Program-made: the position numbers and the translations under genes
Shown here: positions 56,101 through 64,000 of the stretch, one piece after another
Layout of the letters: each line of letters opens with the position of its first letter
Position numbering within the stretch: the stretch's first letter is position 1
Assembly: GCF_002234675.1 (NCBI RefSeq)
Contig: NC_019871.2
Coordinates: 27,342,094 to 27,406,093 of the forward strand
From: Oryzias latipes
Lineage: Eukaryota > Chordata > Actinopteri > Beloniformes > Adrianichthyidae
Direction: 5' to 3'
DNA length: 64,000 nt
Notes under the pieces: model-generated
Database searches by the model: none
What the model was told of the DNA's origin: nothing
Seen by the model: the letters and a program-made list of their open reading frames with translations, nothing else

Positions 56101-59100
56101 TAGAACCTTTAGAGGTCTCTCCACTTGTCTCTAGTGTGGATGATCAGAACTAAAACGAAAAAAAGACAACAGATTTTCAATCAGACACTAAAAGCTTTTC
56201 CTTTTTCTGATGAAACCGCCTGCTCTGGTTTATTATCTGGCAGTTAGCAGATATCATTAGGAGAGACTTCCTGTTTGATGTCTTCTTATGTTGTGTAAAC
56301 TGCAGGTCTGTAATCAGGTTAACACAGAAACTTCAGCTCCAGTGCTGCCGTTCTCTGAATTAACCAAACTTTTCAATCCTTTACTTAAACAATTGAATTC
56401 CAATTGTTTCATAAAACGGTGCTAACATGCAATATTTTACACTACCAAAGAGTTTACGCAATGAATGGAGAGCCACTGAAACAAGAGCAGCTTTGTGCTG
56501 ATATGCAACACTTTACAGGGCTGCATTTTACACGTCATTAGCATGAGCCAACTGATTTGGACACAGAAAAGAGCAATTCTATGCTGATGAACAAAACTTT
56601 TCAATAGGAAAGAACTTTACGCAATTAACGTTAACCGACTGATTCTGACTCAAAAAAACAAAACAACATTTCACAGCAGGAAAGTGTTTCCACAATTAGC
56701 CTAAAGCGACGGTTTCTGACGCGGGGAAAAAGCGGCTTACTTCCCAGCAGTAACATTTTGACGCAGAACAGAGAAGATTTACGCCAATATTGACGCCTCA
56801 ACGCTGCTTTTCTCCTGATGGAAATAAGTTCATTGCACAAATGACTGAAGGATTATGGTGCTTCATAGAGCGTGTGTCATTTCTCTGGCATTACAGCTTT
56901 CAGTCACGTGACCTCACCAGAACAAGCTTACAGCAGTCAGTCAGTCAGTCAGTCAGTCAGTCAGTCAGTCAGTCAGTCAGTCAGTGAGTCTCACCAGTAG
57001 GGCTCAGGCCCTTCCCCTGCTGCCTCCGTTTGGCGTCGCTCAGAATGTCGATGATGAGCGTGGCAAACTCCCGGGCGTTGAACCGGGCCAGTTTCTGGCG
57101 TCCCTGAGCCACAAACAAAACCAGCACTTAATGTTTAAGTGGATTCACACGAGGATGCTAAAACAAAGTCTGCACACAGTCAGCAGCTAGCAAAGAAAAA
57201 GAGGCGTTTCATTCTTCCCAGCTGTGATTCCAGCACGAATAGCTGGTATCTCCCAACCGCAGCGGCCGACCCAACGTGGGCCAAAGAAACCGCGGCGACG
57301 CGTTTCCGGGTGTGCATGCTCAATTTCAGAGTCCGTGTTTACGCCAAGAGCTGCACACATGTGGAGGAGCTGTGCAAGTGGCCATGTGGCATTTTTTACT
57401 CCCCAGCACAGAGGCAGGAGGAGAGGAGGGGGATTGTGGGAAATCGCTGTCGAACAGCTGAAGCCCATCCAGCACTCCTTCTCGCCCCGCCGTCATAAAT
57501 ACTTTGCAGCCTCATTGTTCCCCCCCCCCCCCCTCGCCCTTCCAGTTTTAAAACAAAACACGTCGACATCAATCAGTCCTTCTGCAGGTTGGCTCAGTCT
57601 ACACAAACAAACGCGCCGCCACAGAGACGTGAGTCTGAGCAGAGCACTGACCTGGTTGCGTGTGGCGGAGTATTCGGGGTTGACTGGCAGGAAAGGAACG
57701 GCGCTTCGTTCTGTTACCAGAGTGCTGTGGTTCTGTGTCGTCAACCACACTGCAGACAGACAGACAGAGGGCAAAAATACACAAGACTAAACACGGCTCT
57801 TTAAAAACACAAATGAGGGTCATTTTGTCCCAACAAGCATCCACACTTCCCCCTCTTTCCACTCACGCGTACACGACCACATCCAGGAAGTCAAATCTGA
57901 ATCCAGATCATAGTTTTGCTCTTAGCTAATCACACAGCACACAGCTGGAGTGTGTGTGGGTGTGTGTGTGTGTGTGTGTGTATCCTTCCCACTTACCTGT
58001 GGCGTTCAGTCAAAAAGCACAAATCTACCAGCAGTTGTTACCGAAGGACAGACGGAGAAGAAAAAGAGAGCAGAGGAGGAGAGACTGGAGCTTGTGTGGC
58101 CCTTCCTTGCTCCGACTCTCCTCCTTCTCCACTCCGTCTTCCCTCTCCGGCTCACTTTGGAGTGTTTTGTCAAAGCGTCTCCTGGTGTGGAGGAGTTTCC
58201 ACCGTTAAACTAAAGCACTGCCATAACGGAGGAGCTGTGGCTCACCGGCATCGTTTTCTCTGCGGTCCACCTCATCGTAGACGTCCATGGCTAGCTCCTC
58301 GAACAAACGGTTGTTCAGCTGAACACAGAAACATGAGCTCAGCACATCATCAGACCTGGGCTCTACATATGCACTTCTTATTTCAGATTTATGACAGATA
58401 ATACATAAATACAGAAGATGAGATGTTTTCAATACATGTGAAGCCTTTCACAGTTGTCTTTTGGTTTTCAGATAAACTGTGTTGGGAAAATTTAGGCGTT
58501 AACTAGATTTAGATTGATGAATTACAACCAGATGATCATGAAGTGAAGATTAGCAGAAGCTCCCTTTAGAAACCAAACATGACTCCAAACAGGAACAGAA
58601 GCTACAGTGTTCCCTCGTTCATGACAGGCGTCCGGTTCTAAATATAACCCGGGATAGGTGTGATCCACGATGTTTAAGTCTGCAAAATCCCTCAATTTAT
58701 TCACTTTTCTCAGACAGACATTGACATTGTAGGAAAACAGATTCCAAAGCTTTACGGAACCCTGGCTAGCTGAACACGTTGTGTGCAGGAAACACGCCAC
58801 AGCACACGGAATAACAAGGTCTACAGCCAATCAGGGCACAGAACACAAGGCGCTTTAAAAATAAATCAATATATTTAAAAGGCAAACTGAACAGAAAGAA
58901 AAAATCTGTGAGACTGTGAAAGGTGATCCACGATGCAGCAAGAAAACGATAGTATATATACATAAAAATATATTATAATATATGTTTATGTATAATTTTA
59001 GATGACAGGAAGTAACTATAGAGACTCATCTACTTTATTATTTTTTTAAATAAAAGATTTGATTTTTCCCCCCACAGATTTAGGAAAATATAGTATTTTA

Positions 59101-62100
59101 GAATTAATGAATAAAATGCATCATAATTGTTTATTTAGTATAGGAAATACATTTGAAAAGAGACAATAATTACAATTTAAGAGGGCATGAATTTTTCTGG
59201 TAACCTTAACTTCCAACTAAAGTTAAAGAAAGATGTTTTAATAAAGGGCATCAGGTTGAAATAAAATGCTAAAAATGCAATATTCCAGAAATAAGAACAA
59301 TAGTACATGTTGGTTATTTTGAAGTTGTATTACATGTCTAATTTGTTGCTGTTCTCCATCTTTTGTTTTGTTTTTTCTCTTTTTTCAGAGACAGAAATGA
59401 ACTTTACCAACAGCTTTATTAATTTAGTAAAAGGGGCAGAAATAATACGTTCTCTTCTTTCAGTTTCCCTTTTATTGCCACAAAAAGGTTTGTGTGCTGT
59501 AAAGAAATTATGATGATGAACAAACTTGATTGTCTAAAACCGTTCTTGAAAGTAATTTAATCCTAATCCATCTTAATCTTCCCAATGATCCTTTAATCTA
59601 GTCATTTCAAAAATGTAGCTCACCGCTTGAAGCTTCTTCTTGGCGGCCTTTGCTAGCTCTGAGAGGTCCAAACTTCAGGAGGAAAGCAGAAAACACAGAA
59701 CCATGAGCAGCATCGAAGCAAAAGGACGAGTGCTGTCGGGGGCGGGGAGAGCGGGAGAAAAGCGGGAAGACGGCGACTCAAAGCGGGACGAGGGACAGGA
59801 AAGGGGGAAGGAAGTCTGCTACCATGGAGAGGGCAGAGGTGCTGGATCCTGAGAGGGGGGGGGCTACTGATGGAGCAGGTAGGAAGCAAAAAATATGAAA
59901 TAGGCAAATTTTAGAAACCGCTTAAAAAACAAATTTGAGCATTTGGGCTGAATCTCTGCATCATCTTGATCCCTAAAGGCCTTTTGGAGGCTTAAATGAA
60001 ATAAACCTGTGGATGCAGCATGAACTGCCCCCCCCCCCTCAAGGTAGATGAGAAAAATAAAAGCCATCTAAAGCAATCTAAACTAAGAAAAAAGAGAACA
60101 TTAGGATTTGGGAATCATTTCCGATTCCTTTTTTGTCTGGCTGGATCATCTTAAATTGGCTCCAAGCTAAGGATAATAAAGGAGAGCACTCTGATGAGGT
60201 CTAGAGCTCCAGAATGCTAAAAGTGCCACGTTAAAGGTGTATTCGCGCCTTTAACCCATGGTGTTCACACTGGATGGACGCTACCCAATACTCGCGGGTG
60301 TCCGCCACCGATGGCTGGAAGAGCTTTGCTGTGAAATGTTGAAGCGGTGCAAATCTGATAAATCTCGCTCCAGACTTTTTTCTGATCTATGAAAGACCTG
60401 GTGTCGTAAAATTCCAATTCCAATTCCAATCATTCATTTTCTCCTCCATGATCGATTTTCAAACGGTTTTCACTGCTGTGTATTAAAAGAGACGCCATCC
60501 AAAGCATCACTACCAAATCAGAGTCCCTGATTGGTCAAAGTTCAACCTGGCTTAACGTGTGTTCAGGGGCCGCATGTTTTGTAGGAAGAACCCAAAAAGT
60601 CTTTAAAAAAGTTGGAGTTTTGGCCCGAAACCAGCATCTATGCACTTTTTGAATGACCACTGCTGAGGGCGGTGTGACCACCGTGGCTTAAGACAAGTAT
60701 TTCAATGAAATATACATGAATCAAACTCTGGGCTTTTGTATTGGAACCAGAAAGGAGGGACAGATTTCAGTCATGAAGCAGACCTGAGAGGCTTTATCCA
60801 GCAGTCAATAATAGCTTTTGAAGTAAATATTCCTCTGAAATATTACTTTTTTTTTTAATGCCACACAGGTGAAAAAAACCTTTTAATAACCACAAGTTTC
60901 AGAAACTTTTAGATGCCAGAAGAAAGATATAATAGCTCTTCTCCCTTATCAGGTTTATCAAGAGATCCCATTCATATGTAGATGATACAAATGTATATTT
61001 TACTCTAAATAAATAAAAAAAGAATCCAGCACAGTGGGGGGGGAAGTTCAAATACAGAGTGCTACTTTTAGGAAAAAAGAAAGTGAAGATACCTCTGTGT
61101 GGGGCACTTAGGACGAGCTCTGGCTCCGCCAAGCGCAGCAAAATGGAGAGAACAGAAGACGAGTGAGAAAAGGAGGAGAAACTGATGGAAAGGAAAAATA
61201 ACCTACTGCAAGACAGGACAGAAAAGCAACATCAAAACAGTCTTCACAAAGGAACCGGTCACCAGATCAGAACAGACGCAGGCAGAGAGGGAAGACCCAC
61301 TGCAGGTCACAGCTGCTCCAGCTGCAAGAATCCAGGCTTTCTGGGATTCTTTTATTAACTCTCCTCAACGGAAAACTAAACAGGATTCTGCCTTTTCCAA
61401 GTCATGATCAAGTAGAATCATTCCCAACCTTAAAAAGATCCAAAGGTTGGATTCTGCTTTCATGCTAAACAGCAGTTTGACTGAACACCAGCGTCTCCCT
61501 GACCGAACCCCCCCCCCCCCCCAAACTGCAAATATCATCATCATAACAAGCAATAGAAAAAAGCTTATGCCTTAGTCACAATGACCATTACGGGTGGATC
61601 CGGGTTAGGCATGCACGATGTGAGAAAAAACTCGCCATTTGTGATATTAGTGATCAATATCGCAATAACAATATAACTTGTGATACATCAACAAATAGCA
61701 AAACAATAAAAAACAGAATTTCCATTTTACTGCAACAGTTTAATTTAAATAAGAGTTAACCCTCGTCTACATAGGAGGCCGACGTCTAACATGAAAGAGC
61801 TTCATCCGATTGGTCAACAACGTGAAGGCGTCCATCTGGTTGGTCAAATGGATAAATGGATTTATTTATTTCGTTAAATATTTCAAGCTGACATAAGATT
61901 GTTTTCTGCCCATTAAAGAAACCATTTATTGCAATTTTTGCCAACTTTTGCAAAATGCAGATTGCACAGCTTGACATCACAATAACGATAAATGTGGGAT
62001 TTACTGTGCAGGCCTAATCCGGGTATAGCCACACTTGTACGAGGCGTGCAGGTGACCCGCACCAGGTGAAATATCAAGGTCATGAACTATGCCTGGGTGA

Positions 62101-63958
62101 GCCCACACAGAGAAAATGTTCATGCATGCATGTCGTAAGTGAACTCTTATCAACACTCAAGGGTAAAGTCACTGTGAAGGAGGTGAGAAGCAGGCATGTC
62201 ATTCAAATTTGACATTTTTTCAACCTCCCATATTCTGCAGACTGCACAAGTGCTGCTCATGTAATAAGTGCGGGCTCCTTGCATGTAGCCTGACTGTTAC
62301 GCTACATACACACTGAAAGGACATGTGATGCCCTTTCAAAGCCCTAACCAGGCATTCTTCAACACGCTTTTAGCATATGGTGTTCACACTGTACCTGTGC
62401 TACCAGATACTAGCTCACAGACTCACAGCTTGAAGAGGCTTGGTGTGAAATGTCAAAGCGGTGCAACTCTGGCTCCAGGCTTCGTCTTTCACAGCTCTAT
62501 TCCAATATACGAAAGACTTGGTGTCATAGAACTCCACTCTGACAGAAACCGCATCTACTTTCTCCTTCATTAACACTACCGCTAACGCTACCCATACATC
62601 ACTACCAAATCAGAGATCCTGATTGGTCAAACTTCCACTGGTTTATTTTTTTAACACACCTTCAACGGCCACAAGTTTGTAAGGAGAGCCCTGAAACAGT
62701 CTTTAAGGCCTATATCATGCTTTTCTAAAGGCCTTCAAAATAAACTATATCCATATTTATGACCATATATTACATTTGGCACAAAGACATTTTTTGTAAA
62801 GAAATGAGTTACTTTAGCCGTTCATTTTCCTACTGAGAAGTAAGACGACTTGATCTCTGAGGCGCCCCCTTTCGCTCTATGTTGATGCCGCCCATTTCGT
62901 GTCATAAACCTGAAGTTGGCCTCAGCAGCGTTTCTCCCACGAAAACAAACAACATCCGAACTTCTGATGGATGTGCAGATTTTTTATATAAAAGGAAAAC
63001 GTTGAGCTGATCACTGCTAGCTCCGTGGAGAAAGTGGGTGTGTGTGTTAGCCTGGGGGCGGTGCCGGCAGCACAGACTCTTCCTGGAAGGGGCAGTTCCT
63101 CACTTTGTGATGTCACAATGTGAGAACCTGCTCGTGTTTGCAGATTGGAAAGGGCTGGTGCTCAGAGCACAGGTTTTTAGAGAAATACTCAGATGCGTGA
63201 ATGGATCAAAATACTGCTTTGGGGTTGTTTATAGAGAGGAATGAACATTTTGATCCACTTAAAAGCTCAAAAAGTTGATTTTGCATGATATAAGCCTTTT
63301 AAAAACTTGTGTAGCAACACTTGAACGCAAGAGTCTTAAACACGGAAGCCTGAAACACACATTTCTGCGCATTTACATAGACTTTTTGTTATAAGTTGTC
63401 ACTAGAAGGTGCGTTTTCCAGCCCGGCGTGAATGTAGGTCAGACAATCAGAGCATAGTTTGCGTGGGCATTCTACAGGCATCCTTCAGACACTTGCGTAT
63501 CTTGTGCGCACCTTGTAGTTGCAGTAGTAAAGGGTCAGTACTTGCACCTTACCAATGACTACAGTGTGGCGTAAGGCCATCGTATGACAGCATCACTCGT
63601 ACTCGAACACAAGGGTGTGTGTGACTTGCATGTAACTAACACTAACCTTCAAAATACCTCACTATACACTTAGCACACGCGCAACAATCTGACATTCCAT
63701 ATACATAATGTCCCTTAAGGTGCTTGTATACTTCTCAAGGGAACTGCAAGACACACCTGTGTTCCACTTCAGTTGGGGCCACTCCTCTCTACAACCCTCC
63801 ACTGTGCATGTCATCCCCCCCGTATGGGTGCATGGGACTAAGGCTTTAGCGAACAAGGCGACTGCAAGCAACAGATGTTTTGAATCCATAGACAGAAAAA
63901 AAAAACTTTTCCTACCTGTCTGCCATCTGAGGAATGATATAATGGCCATTTTTGTGAT
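47176..63958 (-). CDS. git1: GIT1: ARF GTPase-activating protein GIT1, 3' part (SHD repeats to C terminus)
   Basis: Exons in gene order: 63916-63958, (61093-61119 optional), 59624-59672, 58246-58318, 57652-57749, 56995-57103, 55956-56080, 53454-53606, 51613-51960, 50575-50655, 48653-48729, 47665-47841, 47501-47564, 47176-47391. Phases agree throughout; 536 residues are visible. Motifs: NGHYIIPQMADS, then SHD repeats LDLSELAKAAKKKLQA/LNNRLFEELAMDVYDEVDRR and GRQKLARFNAREFATLIIDI. Next comes the tyrosine/acidic HDYDSVASDEDTD segment, then the coiled coil LQEYLEVKKALASSEAKVQQ with its continuation. At the end is the paxillin-binding FAT-like bundle (TEDVILKTEQVTKNIQELL ... CAYDIAKAAKQLVTITTREK, stop). 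Family knowledge: GIT1 is an Arf6 GAP and scaffold binding PIX by the SHD and paxillin by the C terminus. ArfGAP and ankyrin exons lie beyond 64000. The Gly-rich insert in exon 51613-51960 is unusual. Confidence 0.96.
48985..49218 (-). mobile_element. tRNA-derived SINE in a GIT1 intron
   Basis: Plus strand begins TACTTGTATAGAGCTTTTCTACC and CCCAAAGCGCTTTACA, and ends CGGGAATCGAACCTACAATC, then CGCCCTACCACTGCACCAC. Minus-strand reading gives a tRNA-like head with B box GGTTCGATTCCC, then the TGTCCTTGGGCAAGACACTG body common to teleost SINEs. It is in sense with GIT1. Confidence 0.8.
49945..50320 (+). mobile_element. hAT-like element, family H2
   Basis: Ends TAGGGCTGCACGAAATGAG and TTATTGTGCAGCCTA. 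Inside: TTAGTGATCAATATTGCG and CATTTATTGCAGTTTT, shared with 61606-62016. No matching 8-bp flanks were found. It interrupts a family S repeat. Confidence 0.6.
51841..51876. repeat. git1: (CTC)n trinucleotide tract coding poly-Gly in GIT1
   Basis: About twelve GAG/GGA-type triplets, read GGA on the minus strand, lie in frame in exon 51613-51960. They give a run of Gly between LGGPG and HWPGGGNQ. Length is likely to vary between individuals. Confidence 0.75.
52410..53211 (+). mobile_element. piggyBac-type MITE, family M1, split by an H1 hAT insertion
   Basis: The left two thirds are 52410-52572 (after TTAA 52406-52409) and the right third is 53162-53211 (ends GATAGCACAAGGG, then TTAC). Joined, they match the reference copy at 13777-13981. 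Lies in the GIT1 intron between exons 53454-53606 and 51613-51960. Confidence 0.85.
52573..53161 (+). mobile_element. hAT-like element, family H1, inserted into the MITE
   Basis: Ends CAGTGTTTTTCAACC and GATTGAAAAACACTG, inverted. The flanking 8-mers are GTCTAGAT (52565-52572) and GACTAGAT (53162-53169), one mismatch; in the MITE family the site reads GGGTCTAGATGACCC, so the right copy carries the change. Size 589 bp, non-autonomous. Confidence 0.9.
54582..55542 (-). mobile_element. hAT-like element with a BED zinc-finger fragment, GIT1 intron
   Basis: Ends CAAGGTTATAATAGTTTC and TAACTATCATAACCTTG. Flanks GTATGAAA (54574-54581) and GTATGAAC (55543-55550) are a near-perfect 8-bp duplication. 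Subterminal blocks of TTAGTTTTAGTTTTT repeats stand on both sides. The minus strand at 55008-55259 encodes a BED finger: SPIWDCFEYNSVENKSKCLV, then the second Cys near GDKVCGT and a final His pair in NLKVHLKSAH. The catalytic hAT domain is missing. Confidence 0.85.
56935..56986. repeat. (CAGT)n microsatellite next to a GIT1 donor site
   Basis: About 13 uninterrupted CAGT units, only 8 bp into the intron that follows exon 56995-57103 (donor TG|GTGAGACTCACTGAC on the minus strand). Confidence 0.95.
58850..59600. other. GIT1 intron, no further feature
   Basis: A/T-rich intron between exons 59624-59672 and 58246-58318. No exon or clear repeat boundary seen. Confidence 0.4.
60230..60700. repeat. 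Interspersed repeat shared with 62.3-62.7 kb and 0.4-0.6 kb
   Basis: ATGGTGTTCACACTGGATGG, GAAATGTTGAAGCGGTGCAAATC and AAATCAGAGTCCCTGATTGG recur with changes at 62370-62660. Class unknown, no frame. Confidence 0.5.
61093..61119 (-). CDS. git1: GIT1 27-nt alternative microexon (RARPKCPTQ)
   Basis: The minus strand has acceptor GGCGGAGCCAG, 27 nt, then donor AG|GTATCT. It enters and leaves in phase 2, so it adds nine residues, RARPKCPTQ, between IIPQMAD and SLDLSEL. From memory, a human GIT1 isoform has a nine-residue insert RSRQKCMSQ at the same place; the R-R-KC--Q pattern agrees. It lies just before the first SHD repeat. Skipping keeps the frame. Confidence 0.75.
61606..62016 (+). mobile_element. 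hAT-like element, family H2, with perfect 8-bp duplication
   Basis: Ends TAGGCATGCACGATGTGAG and TTACTGTGCAGGCCTA. ATCCGGGT is present at 61598-61605 and 62017-62024. The host is a family Q repeat, whose uninterrupted form reads GGTGGATCCGGGCT at 39331. Size 411 bp, no coding frame. Confidence 0.9.
62700..63302 (+). mobile_element. Family P repeat, copy 5
   Basis: Opens AAGGCCTATATCATGCTTTTC and closes GCATGATATAAGCCTTTTA, inverted ends. The centre has TTCCTGGAAGGGGCAGTTCC and TTTGTGATGTCACAATGTG. Full length as judged against copy 1; lies in the first GIT1 intron of the window. Confidence 0.7.
63303..63855. repeat. Family Q repeat end and related sequence
   Basis: GTGAATGTAGGTCAGACAATC, TGTCCCTTAAGGTGCTTGT and GGGTGCATGGGACTA match 39530-39930. 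No exon; the minus-strand frame at 63662-63949 is real coding only at its first 43 bases of GIT1 exon sequence, and in another frame. Confidence 0.5.
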
Positions 63959-64000
63959 CTGGGGAGAGATCAGAGAAACGTTGTCTCAAAGACTCGACAA

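Noticed and set aside
57139-57790. Several 60-190-aa frames in the GIT1 region
   Set aside because: Only 57652-57749 in the frame VWLTTQNHSTLVTERSAVPF is coding. The others cross splice sites.
1-64000. CRISPR array, prokaryotic operon, phage or defence island
   Set aside because: The window has introns, SINEs and LINEs and known vertebrate genes. Regular spacing at 19.1-19.9 kb is an exon array, not direct repeats with spacers.

Overview
The window is nuclear DNA of a ray-finned fish, probably a percomorph of the medaka, killifish or cichlid kind; the species is a guess. The evidence is intron-split genes with vertebrate splice sites, a conserved TP53I13-GIT1 tail-to-tail pair as in human 17q11.2, and a dense load of teleost-type transposons (L1 and L2 LINEs, tRNA-derived SINEs, hAT, piggyBac, PIF/Harbinger and pogo/Tigger DNA elements). 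Most long open frames are shadows of introns or repeats. I rebuilt the genes from splice sites and reading phase by hand.

Layout. 1-6.5 kb: repeats only, including a 5'-truncated L1 bounded by a 16-bp target duplication (2498-5917). 6.6-9.65 kb: a small minus-strand gene ('gene B', about 100 aa, Lys/His/Asp-rich). 10-13.5 kb: a decayed minus-strand L1 and repeats. 14.3-28.8 kb: a large minus-strand gene ('gene A', about 24 coding exons, about 730 aa). Its exons alternate CK2-type Ser/Asp/Glu runs with poly-Lys runs, a Nopp140/NOLC1-like layout without the NOLC1 end domains. The exons are mostly phase 0-0 and lie in tandem arrays whose introns are duplicated too. I do not recognise genes A and B. 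They share exon style and first-intron phase and look like tandem relatives; they lie where mammals have ABHD15. 29-35 kb: mainly nested repeats and an L2-like LINE fragment.

35.1-42 kb: TP53I13, plus strand, all nine coding exons (about 580 aa), with a pogo/Tigger relic in intron 3. 42.45-43.9 kb: a Harbinger relic with remnants of both its genes. 44.8-64 kb: GIT1, minus strand, the 3' part of the gene. It covers the end of the ankyrin-to-SHD linker, both SHD (GIT) repeats, the coiled coil and the paxillin-binding C terminus. It also includes a 27-nt alternative microexon. The ArfGAP and ankyrin exons lie beyond position 64000.

The known genes act at the membrane and cytoskeleton: GIT1 is an Arf-GAP scaffold for PIX, paxillin and focal adhesions, and TP53I13 is a single-pass membrane protein linked to p53 responses. 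No viral, CRISPR, rRNA or true tRNA gene was seen. The least described item is the gene A/gene B family with its recent exon arrays. Transposon boundaries are best supported where I found target-site duplications; several elements are nested two or three deep.
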